Source of the DNA: Pristionchus mayeri
Lineage: Eukaryota > Nematoda > Chromadorea > Rhabditida > Neodiplogasteridae
DNA length: 64,000 nt
Direction: 5' to 3'
Assembly (NCBI GenBank): GCA_036245805.1
Contig: BTRK01000005.1
Span: 41,837,216 to 41,901,215, forward strand
Of the stretch, positions 47,578 to 59,029 are shown piece after piece (position 1 is the stretch's first letter; every line of letters starts with the position of its first letter). The position numbers and the translations under genes were made by a program. The notes beneath the pieces were generated by a model. The model saw only the letters and a program-made list of their open reading frames with translations. It was not told where the DNA came from and did not search any database.

Positions 47578-48293
47578 TCATTACCTATATATAAAGCGCT
47601 GTGTGCGTCTGTACGTCCGTTCGGATTGCGAAATAGGGTGATTGCGAAATCGGGGGGGGGGGGGGTACTGATGAAGTCTTCGAACCATTACCGTATACCA
47701 ATCAATAATTAGCCATGGGTCAACTCTTATTCCGTGGGTCAGATTTATGATTTTGACCTTTGATCTTTGAATTACCGTATACCAATCAATAATTAGCATT
47801 GGGTCAACTACCGTATACCAATCGATAATTAGCCATGGGTCAACCATTATTCCGTGGGTCAGATTTATGATTTTGACCTTTGATCTTTGAATTACCGTAT
47901 ACCAATCAATAATTAGCATTGGGTCAACTACCGTATACCAATCGATAATTAGCCATGGGTCAACCATTATTCCGTGGGTCAGATTTATGATTTTGACCTT
48001 TGATCTTTGAATTACCGTATACCAATCAATAATTAGCATTGGGTCAACTACCGTATACCAATCGATAATTAGCCATGGGTCAACCATTATTCCGTGGGTC
48101 AGATTTATGATTTTGACCTTTGATCTTTGAATTACCGTATACCAATCAATAATTAGCATTGGGTCAACTACCGTATACTAATCGGTAATTAGCCATGGGT
48201 CATCCATTATTCCGTGGGTCAGATTTATGATTTAAATTTTTGAAATTCGCTAGGACGGGGCCCCCGCCTTAGGCGGGGGCCAGACTGGCTAGT
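47578..48293 (+). mobile_element. Non-autonomous Helitron with internal 120-bp tandem repeats
   Basis: The 5' end is A|TCATTACCTATATATAAAGC. The 3' end has a 10-bp-stem hairpin (48259-48268 with 48272-48281, GGCCCCCGCC/GGCGGGGGCC), 8 nt, then CTAG|T at 48290-48293. TC start, 3' hairpin, CTRR end and insertion between A and T are the Helitron hallmarks. Inside, about 4.5 copies of a 120-bp unit start at 47690, 47810, 47930, 48050 and 48170, each with two diverged TACCGTATACCAATC half-units. A 192-codon minus-strand frame is only a by-product of the repeat. No Rep/helicase is present. Confidence 0.85.
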
Positions 48294-48317
48294 AATAAAT
48301 AAAATATTCACTTCCAG

Positions 48318-48398
48318 TTCTCTCTCTGCTACGATGCCGTTACAATCGACGTCTGCTTCGAGAATCCGACGTTCGCCTGCCTGGAGTATGACTGCGAG
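48318..48398 (+). pseudogene. SF3B3 exon 6 copy, full length and open
   Basis: Bounded by CTTCCAG| and GAG|GTCCCA, it is 81 bp, the same as parental exon 6 (439-519), and reads FSLCYDAVTIDVCFENPTFA then CLEYDCE with no stop. Residue changes (GVVG to DAVT, G to C) suggest relaxed constraint. It starts 24 bp after the Helitron end. Confidence 0.9.
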
Positions 48399-48959
48399 GT
48401 CCCATATAGTTAGTATTTTTGTACCGAGTCTAGTCTACTCATTGGACACATAATAATTCTTGTTGATACTAAGTGCTGGTGAAATTGGAGATGGCAGGTT
48501 CTGAAAATGAGCAATTGTTTTACCATTGCGGTACGATGGCTAAATCAATTTGGTGCAGCATGAGGCGTATGTACAATGCTTAATTCATAATATAATTGTT
48601 TTAAAAAAATATGCTATTGAATTGCTAATCAGGGTTGTGATAATTATCCATGGCGAAGGGTTGGCGAAGGCACAACAGACCCTCCTTCTACGAGGATTGT
48701 CAGCAGAAACATTAGAGTGGAGCATGGGTGTTGTGACGAAAATGACAAAGCAAGAGTTGAGTGCGACTAGGAGCTACGATCGGCACTTATTATCTGGGGG
48801 ATCAGGAGCGTCCTATACGGCTGGATTACAATGGATATATTGAAAACCATTACTAGCTCTTTTCTCGAGGGTTTGCTTGTGCGCATATGCTTGGTTGTCC
48901 AGGGAGTTTTAGGATTCGGGTGGTTGTCAAATCTCGGGCAGTGGTCTACATTCAATATA

Positions 48960-49003
48960 GTTTTGATAGTGACACTGGAGAGGAACGTCGCCTTTGGAGG
49001 GCT
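48960..49003 (+). pseudogene. PHAF1 exon 9 fragment
   Basis: IVTLERNVAFGG matches PHAF1 exon 9 and shares the K-to-E change with the copy at 43241. It opens the second mixed block. Confidence 0.8.
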
Positions 49004-49291
49004 GAAAGAGTGGACAATTTTCAGATAAGGGTAAATGTTGCTCTACTCTCATGGTTGTGAGTTGGGTGCATCTAGATTTTTAACTATTTCCACCTGATGA
49101 CTTCGTGCCATTGAATGACTTCTTTCAAATTCGTATTTGATATGTAATTGAAATCTACAAGGTGCCAGGATATTTACTTCATCCACCGTTGAATTCATGT
49201 GTCATAGTAACGTTAATAATTGTTTCGATTCTCTAGTTCAATAATGTCACTGTTTGCCTTTTTTACATTAAGCGTATCATGTTTCTTATAA

Positions 49292-49380
49292 AGGTGCTTC
49301 GCAAAGGACACGAGGTCGGTGAGATGACCGTTTTCAGAGTTGTCGGATGACCCGAACTCCGCCTGGACTATGAGAAGGAT
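49292..49380 (+). pseudogene. SF3B3 fragment (VLRKGHEVGEM exon)
   Basis: VLRKGHEVGEMTVF then frame damage, with NSAWT-type coding beyond, corresponds to SF3B3 VLRHGLEVSEMAVSELPGN. Partner of 43582. Confidence 0.75.
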
Positions 49381-49684
49381 TATGAGAGGGAGTAGACGAT
49401 TCAGAAGGATACTGTAACAGTAAACAGCACGGTAGGACGGGAGAGTGAATATGGAATAGAAATAACGCGTTGCTCGAGAAGCTTCATAGGCAGAACTGAG
49501 CTATGGACAGTAGGGGAATGCAATGATCATTTAAATTTTTCTTAGATCTGCGCTTGAACTATGGCTAATAGCATGATGGTGATGTTCGTTGGGGATAATG
49601 CCTTCAACCCTGGATACAATAATCATTTCGTTTTATTGTTCTATCATCTCATTTAAATATGATTTTCCTCTTTCATCGTCGTTT

Positions 49685-49800
49685 CCTTCGTCATTTTACT
49701 ATTCTATCATCTCCTTTGCATATGACTACTTCTCCAACATCATCGTCTCCTTCGTCAACGTCACTCTCATTCACTCGATCGGACTGCAGAGGAAGTGGGT
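49685..49800 (+). pseudogene. SF3B3 fragment (IVSFVNVTLIHSIG exon)
   Basis: Reads IIVSFVNVTLIHSIGLQRKW against SF3B3 YIIVSFVNATLVLSIGETVE. Partner of 44400, with a short internal duplication of the CTATCATCTC word upstream. Confidence 0.8.
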
Positions 49801-50077
49801 GAGAAATGAATATTATTCAAATGATATATGAAACATTAATAGACTAATTGGAAATTATTGTGTTTGTATTTTGAACATTCAATGAAGAAAGGATGGGGGG
49901 ACGACATTTGCGCAAACGACATTTGCGCAACTAAGGACCTCTCGCTTGGCAGAAGGCGTAGCAACTTGGGAGTTGTTTCATTGTTACCAGTATGAAAAGT
50001 GTGTGAATCTCGATCGCAGAAAGAGAGTATATGAAAGGAAGGTACGGCCCTCTATCATCATTCCCTCTTACAAATTC

Positions 50078-50139
50078 GGGTGAATGAGACGATGGATCCG
50101 CAGTCGCACTTCTTCTTCAACTACGTATCCATGGGATTC
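50078..50139 (+). pseudogene. PHAF1 exon 11 fragment, open
   Basis: RVNETMDPQSHFFFNYVSMG then F|GTAAGT matches exon 11 (GRAKETVEPQPHFFFNYFSM). No stops. Confidence 0.9.
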
Positions 50140-50550
50140 GTAAGTTTCACTTATTCTATTTACCCAGTGTAGCTTGTTTTGATCTGATTAGCTGGTGTTC
50201 GTGTTTTGAATTAAACAAATTACCATTAAATGCTTATTGAGAAGTTATGACATGGTTTTCACAACTATGAGATGAATGGCTGAGATGATTATTGAGTGGA
50301 TAATTATTTAACTTGCGATTTCAGACGCTACTTTGCGAAAATTTGACATAATAGGGTATCAAGGAAAATTGAGTGTGTGGGTGGCTTTTAAATCTCGAAC
50401 TTTGTTCTTTGTCTGCGGACGCTCCATAACCTCCAAAACAAACATAAATATAAATTAAATTGACATTTCTTCTTTGCCTGGCTGTATAGTTTATAAGGCA
50501 ACTTGGGTATGTTGTGTTTTCGCAAGTACAACGTTTATTTTTTATCTCTC

Positions 50551-50635
50551 GGATGGTGTGCTGCGAGAACTACATCATGTACAAGAAGCTAGGAGACCAA
50601 CCGGACATCCACGTACCCAACCCGAGGAGGAGAGC
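50551..50635 (+). pseudogene. SF3B3 fragment (CENYIMYKKLGDQPDIHVP exon)
   Basis: VCCENYIMYKKLGDQPDIHV then PNPRRRA matches SF3B3 LICSENYITYKNFGDQPDIR then CPIPRRRND. Open, with an in-frame continuation. Confidence 0.9.
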
Positions 50636-50699
50636 GCGTTGATTTTTACATTTATTATTATAGCTGGGAATGATGATATAGCTTGAATTGTTTGGCACT

Positions 50700-52832
50700 T
50701 GACTTGTTAGTGTTGCGTTTCACATTTACTAAAAATTTCGTTTGAATTGGCGTCTATCAATAATCCCGGGAAATCTCTCAGAAAAAAACATTTAATTTTG
50801 TATCTGGGCGAGTCTCCACAATGTTTTTTTTTTCTCTTGTGTGAGAATGTGCGGAATTCAGGGAGTCGGACATCATTTCTTATATTCCGCGACAAGATCC
50901 ACAAAACATTACTATGTTTGATAATTGGAGCCTTTCCTTCGGATATGATTAGTCTTTGTCTGGTGTATTTACCCCATTATGGCCATAATTCACGTCTTCG
51001 GTTTCTGCCTTATATTCGAGAACCGATTTTTCATATTTTAGTGAAAAATAACATACCCTTATTTAGCGTCGTCCGAGTCGTAGGTATCTTATTTTATCAC
51101 TGTAAAAATTTCAAGTTGATTCCTCAATCGGTTACTGAGTTATGAACGTAAAGGTAGATGCAGCCTACATGCAGCCTGGCTTAGCCGGTCGAGTTGGTGC
51201 AAAAGAAGTTGATCACGTTAATCAGCACCTTCGAGATCCCCTTTCCACAAGTTTTCAAAAAATCGATGTGGCAGAACTTGCTCTATTATTACACAAACGC
51301 CGTCATATGAATTTTATTGATGTTGAGTATGCAAGTTATCCACAACGTAACTCGCAATTCCATAGTGAAACCTAGAAGGAACCTCTTTATTATTTACTTT
51401 CCACTTCCCTTCCTCCCATTTGTATTTAGAAAAAAAATCGGACCAATCATCAGAGTCTCGTTACGAACACTACAAAATTGCCTCGCTGCTTCACAATGGG
51501 TTTGTGCATTATATCGAATAATTATTTGGCTATCAATTCAACGCGCTCTGTCCTCGTTCACGTTGTTATAAATGAAAGAACAGTTCGAAAAAAAGAAGGT
51601 GGAACATTGTTGAGACAACCAAAATAAAAGTTTTTGTTTTTTTTCAGGAAAACGTTAGGACCAGGGATTAGTGACCGAAAATCTCTTTGCCATATTTATC
51701 AAATCCGTAGCACAAAGCTCCATAGTGGACGCATGTCGCTTTTCTCCTCTCATTTTCCTCTTTTCTTCTCTCTCTCTCTTTCTTTATCTGATCACATGCA
51801 ATTTAGGCTGGATAATGCAGGATGTCATCCTTCTAATATATATATATATATATCAAAGAATATCAAAGAGCTATAATTTTGACTGTGAACAATTCCTGTC
51901 GAAGTGCATCTAATAAAGTCTGCACTCGCTTCTCTTTTCGCCCTCTTCTCTTCTGCTGCTGAAGGATCACCCCATGATGGAAAGGGACCCGTCAGTATCC
52001 ATCTCAGCATCGGACTACACGAGGTAGTGGATGCTATCTGGCCTTTATTGACGTAGCTGGTGCGAAAAAAATATGTATTGGGAGGTTGCACTCCACTTTT
52101 TTTCCATTATTGTTAATCATTTATCGGATAATTCGTGCCAGTCACAATAAGGTTTTGCACACTTCGTTAAGAGGGTATTGGGGAGTTTATTAAAATGTAT
52201 GGTTTGATATGGTTTGGTTTGATAATTTTACGGTGATCTTCGTGGCATTCGAGATTGTGGTTTCAGCTTTCCATCTAGTTCTCGAAATATTGCACTGCTG
52301 CGATAGAAATGTCTCTCGTGTGTTTGAAAAATAATATATTACACAGCTGCAATACATAAAGCCATAGTTAATGGTTTTTACATTTTAGTAATATTTTAAT
52401 TAGTGTAATTATCTTAGATGCAATTGGAGGAGGGCGAGGCGGAGTGTACAAATTCTGTAGAAGACAAAAACTATCTAACAACGAGCTGTGCGGTTTCAAG
52501 TTTCATGCAGTGATCTTCCCTCCACTAAACACATGCATCTAGTTTACCTTCGTCCAGAACTTCAACAACAAAAAGCCCTGTCTCCACCTCATTTTCCCGA
52601 TGACACTACACAGGAACTCGTTCAGCATGATCACGGGGGGCTGAGAGACGAGGACCACAGCCTCTGACAATTTCCGAAAGGAATGATTAGTATAGACTAA
52701 ATGACTCGTGATCAGTTATTATCAGCCTAACCAAACGATGAATTTGGAAAATTCTCACCGGTTTTCCAGAGAGTGCTGAAGTGAGAAATGGAGGGAGGAG
52801 GTGAAGAGAACGGAGGAGAGTGTGCACTATCT
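50700..52832. other. Mostly unrecognised stretch with one small SF3B3-like piece
   Basis: At about 51960-52030, GPVSIHLSIGLHE corresponds to SF3B3 GSIGFLYLNIGLQNG. Frames at 50747-51145 and 51142-51375 match nothing I know. A CTCT-rich run (51750) and a TA run (51836) are simple repeats. Confidence 0.35.
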
Positions 52833-53345
52833 GCTGAAATACACCACACAGCGTGTCAGACCAGACAATCTGGCGGCGTAGAGCAACTTTCGCACTCTCG
52901 ATTGCACTATGTCGAAGTGAATTTATTGGGAAAATTTATTCCGTGAAACAGATTTTAACTTGAGGGATCTAGAGAAAATATAGGGACATAATTAATTTGT
53001 CTTGTGAAGCTCATTTCAAAACTGCTATTTCGAAACACACCACATGATGATTTTCAAATGAGAACTAGTCTGAGCACAATATCGGCAGACCCCACTTCTG
53101 GGTACTTTTCTGAATCCTCATGAGTAGCTCCACAGCTGGTTTGCACAGATTTTGGATATTGTTTCTAGTATTCGAGTAAACTTTGAAAGTTCACATGTTT
53201 TTGCATATTTATCGCTTTTTCTCGAATGCTAAAAGCAATATCCAAAATCTGTACATACCAGTTGTAGAGCTACTCATGAGGAAGAAATGATCCGCCGCGA
53301 GAACAAAGGTCCGGTCTGACACGCTGTGCACCAATGTTAGTTATA

Positions 53346-54630
53346 CAGGGTGTCCAAAAAGTATTGTTACACGGATAAAACCATGTATCTTTCTTTAAAA
53401 GCAACATAGACAACTCAAACGGGGCACAGTATTTATCAGTGACCATATGAACATAACAATGCACGATCACTCGATCTGGCCTCCATTGGCCGCGACCTCT
53501 CTGAGACGACGAGGGACCGAGTCGATGACGGCCCGCAGGTAAGGGACGTCGATCTTCTCCCATGCCTTGAGAAGGGCTGCCTTGAGGGAATCGCGGTTCT
53601 TGTGGCGAGTAGAGCAGGCCTCCTTCTCCAACACTGACCAAATGCTGAAGTCCAGAGGGTTGAGATCGGGGGAGTTCGAGGGCCATTCCTCACTCGAGAT
53701 GAAGTCGGGCAGATGGGCGCGACACCATGCCTGCGTCACTTTTGCCGAGTGAGCAGGCGCTGAATCCTGTTGGAAGGTCCAGCGAGCCCCTTTGAAGTGG
53801 GAGCGGGACCAGGGGAGAAGGGCCTTCTGGAGAATTGCCCTGGTGTAGTACTCCTTGTTGATCTTGACCCCGGGATCCACGAACACGAGAGGAGTCTTGC
53901 CCGTCGAGCACACACCAGCCCAAACCATCAGTGCCTGGGGGTGGGCAATGCGAGAGATGGTTCTACCTCTGGCGTCAGCTTGCTGAGGAGACTTGGCGAT
54001 GATCCTGGTGTTCTGACTGTTGTAGACCTCCTCGACTGAGAACAGCTTCTCGTCAGAGTAAACGGTAGTCAAGTGCTCCCCACGATCGGCCCGCTGAAGG
54101 AGCAGCTTGCATCTCTCCAGGCGCTTCTGCTTGTGGACATCAGTGAGGCCATGGCCCTTTCTCATCTTGTAGGGGTAGGACTTGAGAAGAGAATGAACGA
54201 TGGCACACACGGATCCTTTGGAGATCTTGAGATCCTTAGCCATCTTCCTGATGGATCGTTTGGCATTGCGATTCACTCTCTTCTCCACGATTCTCTTCTT
54301 CTGAGTGAGAGCGGTCTTGGGTCTTCCTGATCTTGGACGGTCCTTCGCAGTGCCCAACTGCTTGAAACGGGAGATGGTGCGATAGACTGTCATTCGGGAA
54401 ATACGAAGCTTCCTCCTGATGGAATCTGGGGGGTCGCCGAGGGTCCAAAGGTTGATAATAGTTTGACGATAGCGATTTGGACGAACCATGACTATGGGAA
54501 ACTAATTAGTAGGTTCCCTCAACGCACCGAAGGGTGGGCTCAAACGTGTTATTACAGGTTTTGACAACTCGACCTACATGTTAAAAAAATTCGCGTTTCA
54601 AAAGTGTAACAATACTTTTTGGACACCCTG
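53346..54630 (-). mobile_element. Complete DD37D mariner (maT-like) transposon
   Basis: Termini CAGGGTGTCCAAAAAGTATT are inverted at 53346 and 54630, with TA at 53344-53345 and 54631-54632. The mirrored site in the other palindrome arm (about 57420-57440) has the uninterrupted target with a single TA. The element is 1,285 bp with an intact transposase on the minus strand. Confidence 0.95.
53467..54489 (-). CDS. Tc1/mariner-type transposase, DD37D, 340 residues
   Basis: Start MVRPNRYRQTIINLWTLGDP; N-terminal helix-turn-helix regions with RSGRPKTA between them. Catalytic aspartates are in VYSDEKLF, FQQDSAPAH and SNSPDLNPLDFSIW; the second and third are 37 residues apart, the spacing of the maT/DD37D lineage common in nematodes. 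No stop or frameshift, full length, so probably active or only recently silent. Confidence 0.95.
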   Translation of the reverse strand: MVRPNRYRQTIINLWTLGDPPDSIRRKLRISRMTVYRTISRFKQLGTAKDRPRSGRPKTALTQKKRIVEKRVNRNAKRSIRKMAKDLKISKGSVCAIVHSLLKSYPYKMRKGHGLTDVHKQKRLERCKLLLQRADRGEHLTTVYSDEKLFSVEEVYNSQNTRIIAKSPQQADARGRTISRIAHPQALMVWAGVCSTGKTPLVFVDPGVKINKEYYTRAILQKALLPWSRSHFKGARWTFQQDSAPAHSAKVTQAWCRAHLPDFISSEEWPSNSPDLNPLDFSIWSVLEKEACSTRHKNRDSLKAALLKAWEKIDVPYLRAVIDSVPRRLREVAANGGQIE

Positions 54631-55651
54631 TACATCTGTGCATTCGGAAAATACATCTCTCACCGGCCAGTGCGATGGCCACCTGTCAATTTTTCCACTA
54701 AGGACGCAATCGACATGGGCGCTGTTGCGAGTAAGCCTGCAAGGTTTGTTATTCACGTGCGCCATATCCAAGCAATCATTGGGTACAGTCCAATAAGAAG
54801 TTGATTGAGGGCTCAACACAGAAACACAAGTATTTTTATTAAAAACCACTGAAGTTCATGTATCAAAGATCAGTCTACCTAGTGGTGAACAGAGAGCGCA
54901 CGTGGTGATTCTTCCGTGCCCTCATCCATCTCTCACAGGATCCACGAGGATCTGAAAAATCGATCAATCGATAATTGACATTTTCAATCATACATTTAAC
55001 TTTTTTTTTGTGATGAATGATTTCGTCCCATCACTATCAAAATACTGAGACGAGCTACAATAGTTGTTTGAAGCATGAATGTGCTCGGTGCCGACATCTA
55101 TCATTGAGATTGAAAACAGCACTAAAATTGGTGATGATAATGAACAAAAATTGTATGTAAATAAAAAGGAAAGGAAAATCATAATCAATATCCCGGAATG
55201 TACATTTTGTATTATCACTTTAAGGGAAGAAATATCAGAAAAATATAGACTATCATTAATAAATATATTAACAAAACAAGTCGCAACAGTAGTTAGATAA
55301 CAATAATGGAATGACCAGCAGTAAATCAGAATATTTGTTTCGGATACATATGAACATTAGAACCCATCAGCAACCCAAATATTCATTCGAAAGTAATTCA
55401 GGCTCATTTCACGGATATCAAGTATTGTATTACACATCGAATAGGGCATGCATTGGAAGGCGAGCCAGCCGAGCGCTACAGTACTGGCCAAAAGTTTGGA
55501 CCCAAATTTCAAATAGTTGTAATTAGCTACAACGATGAGATATCGATTCACTCTTGGTACTAATCAGTAGGTAAAGCATACTGGAATATATCACTATGGT
55601 GTATCCTGATAGTCATTCGAAGCTCTCAGATCAGTGTAACAGAACACTCAC

Positions 55652-55735
55652 CGCCACTTCGACGTGGTTCGAATTCGTGGTGGTGAAGCAGAAGGAGAGA
55701 TCTCGCCACGATTAGATGTACCCTGGGATGTCATT
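55652..55735 (-). pseudogene. PHAF1 exon 6 fragment on the minus strand
   Basis: Read on the minus strand: YI, stop, SWRDLSFCFTTTNSNHVEVA then |GTGAGT, matching exon 6 (YIQSWRGLSFCFPTTNSNHV). It lies in the block at about 55010-55826 that is absent from the mirrored arm of the palindrome. Confidence 0.85.
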
Positions 55736-58678
55736 ATGATTGCACTCCTCGTTCAACATGCTAGAGCGAGATCCAGATTAGAATTTTGAAGCCCTTACGA
55801 TGGAACTATCAAGAAAAGAAATTTCCCCTTTTCATCATTCTTGTTTCTAAACAAGTTTCGTCTTCAGTCAGGTTTCGTCGTCTCCCGTGAGTTTAACGAT
55901 ACACTTATCGCTAATATCACATTGACAGCATTAACGAACAACTCTTCCGCGATAGTCATTTAAAAACCCAAAACTAGAGCACAACACTTGGGCACGGTGC
56001 CCCTCATGAACAATTAATCTCAATCAGGTTGCTGCTAATCAAGTCCCTCGAATAGCGTCACTGACCACAGTTACAGAACAGGTCCGCGAAGAAAGACTCG
56101 GGAGTCCCATGAGATTGCTCTCTACAATGACAAATGTATCTATCAAGCTAGTGTGGGTTCAGTGTCGAGAAACCTGTGAGAGTGGAGATTCGCATGAGGA
56201 ATATTCCAGAAGTCATCTGCTGCAAATAGATTAGTATGCATTTCAAAATAACAGAAATAAAAACAACAACAACATCGTGTCGACCAGCTCGAGATTGCGG
56301 AGTGCTCGAGCACCATGGAGACGCATAGAAAACGATTGCATTATTTTTTTTCATCCGGTTTCGATGAAATCAAACTCTTGCAAAATCGATAAAGTAATAA
56401 ATGCGAGTGAAGCACGAGCTGTACAGACGATGCAAGTAGCTCGAGAAAGACAGCTATTGTTCTTGCAAGTACAATATCCGACGATCAAAGACTGTTTCCT
56501 AATCGTATAATTACGCAGTAAGCATAATTACGCAGTAAGCAATTACGCAGTAAGTCTCCATGGTGCTCGAGCACTCCGCAATCTCGAGCTGGTCGACACG
56601 ATGTTGTTGTTGTTTTTATTTCTGTTATTTTGAAATGCATACTAATCTATTTGCAGCAGATGACTTCTGGAATATTCCTCATGCGAATCTCCACTCTCAC
56701 AGGTTTCTCGACACTGAACCCACACTAGCTTGATAGATACATTTGTCATTGTAGAGAGCAATCTCATGGGACTCCCGAGTCTTTCTTCGCGGACCTGTTC
56801 TGTAACTGTGGTCAGTGACGCTATTCGAGGGACTTGATTAGCAGCAACCTGATTGAGATTAATTGTTCATGAGGGGCACCGTGCCCAAGTGTTGTGCTCT
56901 AGTTTTGGGTTTTTAAATGACTATCGCGGAAGAGTTGTTCGTTAATGCTGTCAATGTGATATTAGCGATAAGTGTATCGTTAAACTCACGGGAGACGACG
57001 AAACCTGACTGAAGACGAAACTTGTTTAGAAGCAAGAATGATGAAAAAAAAAGTTAAATGTATGATTGAAAATGTCAATTATCGATTGATCGATTTTTCA
57101 GATCCTCGTGGATCCTGTGAGAGATGGATGAGGGCACGGAAGAATCACCACGTGCGCTCTCTGTTCACCACTAGGTAGACTGATCTTTGATACATGAACT
57201 TCAGTGGTTTTTAATAAAAATACTTGTGTTTCTGTGTTGAGCCCTCAATCAACTTCTTATTGGACTGTACCCAATGATTGCTTGGATATGGCGCACGTGA
57301 ATAACAAACCTTGCAGGCTTACTCGCAACAGCGCCCATGTCGATTGCGTCCTTAGTGGAAAAATTGACAGGTGGCCATCGCACTGGCCGGTGAGAGATGT
57401 ATTTTCCGAATGCACAGATGTATAACTAACATTGGTGCACAGCGTGTCAGACCGGACAAACCCCTTTGTTCTCGCGGCGGATCATTTCTCGTAATTGAGC
57501 GTCGCGGAGCGGTGACGAGACGAAGAAATAAGTCGAATCTAAGGCCATAACTGAATGAAAAAAAAAATATTTTAATCTGAATAAGAGAATAAATGAAAGA
57601 ATAAGATATGAAGCTACTATTTAATTTTCGGAATTTTAATTCGTTTCCTAAGTCTGCTGTGTTGTATTTATTTATATTCCGTTTTTGTCATCTTAAAATA
57701 TGAACTCCTCATAGGGAAATATCGGAAGACCCCACTCATGCATACTTTTCTGAATCCTCATGAGTAGCTCTACAACTGGTATGTACAGATTTTGGATATT
57801 GCTTTTAGCATTCGAGAAAAAGCGATAAATATGCAAAAACATGTGAACTTTCAAAGTTTACTCGAATACTAGAAACAATATCCAAAATCTGTGCAAACCA
57901 GCTGTGGAGCTACTCATGAGGATTCAGAAAAGTACCCAGAAGTGGGGTCTGCCGATATTGTGCTCAGACTAGTTCTCATTTGAAAATCATCATGTGGTGT
58001 GTTTCGAAATAGCAGTTTTGAAATGAGCTTCACAAGACAAATTAATTATGTCCCTATATTTTCTCTAGATCCCTCAAGTTAAAATCTGTTTCACGGAATA
58101 AATTTTCCCAATGAATTCACTTCGACATAGTGCAATCGAGAGTGCGAAAGTTGCTCTACGCCGCCAGATTGTCTGGTCTGACACGCTGTGTGGTGTATTT
58201 CAGCTGTTAAGTGAAACGCGAATTTTGAATTCGTATCGTCGAAATTTTTGTTATACTCGGATACTGCCAGATCTGAATGAATTATCTTGACAAGCTGCGA
58301 CATTATTCGACATTATTTTCTCATTCGAGAATATTATTATCAGATACGCTAATTTAAACTTCTTATTAGGTGGTGGCGTAGCTGCTGGGTTGTGTTTAAC
58401 TCCCGTCTTTTCTTAGTCGGTTGGATGTCACTTGGCATTTCAATGAGATTATGAAGAGATGATCACTGCCGAGAGAGGCGAGTGAATAGGGGATACTGCA
58501 ATTGCAATTGTGGTGTATTGAAATGCTTCGGTTGAACTATAATAACCTCGTTCAATCGAATTTAAATAACTTGTGCATCGTTACCTCAACTTGGACTTCG
58601 TGTTTTTCGGGCTTATCGTCTAAGAAGTTACACCGTAACTATAACATCAGACTAACAGATTCTTTCAGGTTCTTTGCA

Positions 58679-58737
58679 TGCCTTTATCGGAGATTCTCGA
58701 AAGCGAGCTGCGCTTTCGTTTCCTGGCTGTTGAGTGA
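58679..58737 (+). pseudogene. SF3B3 fragment (VLCMPLSEILESELRFRFLA)
   Basis: After TTTCAG| it reads VLCMPLSEILESELRFRFLA then VE, stop, a sibling of the 33748 exon and of SF3B3 VVCMSLANVPPGEQRSRFLA. Confidence 0.8.
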
Positions 58738-59029
58738 GCGACGGAACAGCTCGCATGATCTTACTCGATCCCAGTGACACTCTCGTATAACTCAGATAGT
58801 ACGTGATTGACTGTAGTACTGTGAGAATAGTACGCGTAGCAATCTAATGTGCGGTGTTGAATGCGGTAAACATCGGCGGAACGGAACATTTTAATGATAC
58901 TGGGACACCACGATACCGCAACAGCATCATGAAAACGTCCCGTTCCGCCGCTGTTTTCCGTGTTCAAAACATTACACCAGATTGTTACACGTTTTATTCT
59001 CACAGTATACATACAATATGCATCTTAAA

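Larger units (their letters stand above)
52833..58204. mobile_element. Large palindromic element (5.4 kb) with nested insertions
   Basis: Outer ends GCTGAAATACACCACACAGC (52833) and its inverse (ending 58204) begin inverted arms that run inwards to about 56321 and 56553, leaving a centre of about 230 bp. Matching landmarks include the CTCATGAGTAGCTC hairpins (53119-53280 and 57760-57920), the GTGCACCAATGTTAG segment (53330 and 57430) and the CATTTAACTTTTTTTT segment (54997 and 57050). The left arm alone carries the mariner at 53346-54630 and an extra block at about 55010-55826. The right arm has about 250 bp extra near 57480-57740. No transposase of its own is seen. Confidence 0.85.

Noticed and set aside
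47581..48159. 192-codon minus-strand frame with 40-residue repeats
   Set aside because: It is the translation of the 120-bp tandem array inside the Helitron; the period is divisible by three, so an open frame follows automatically.
47690..48215. CRISPR-like repeat array
   Set aside because: Units are contiguous without unique spacers, in a eukaryotic Helitron.
53467..54489. Transposase as owner of the 5.4 kb palindrome
   Set aside because: The transposase lies inside a complete mariner with its own ends, and the mirrored arm has the empty site, so it is a passenger.
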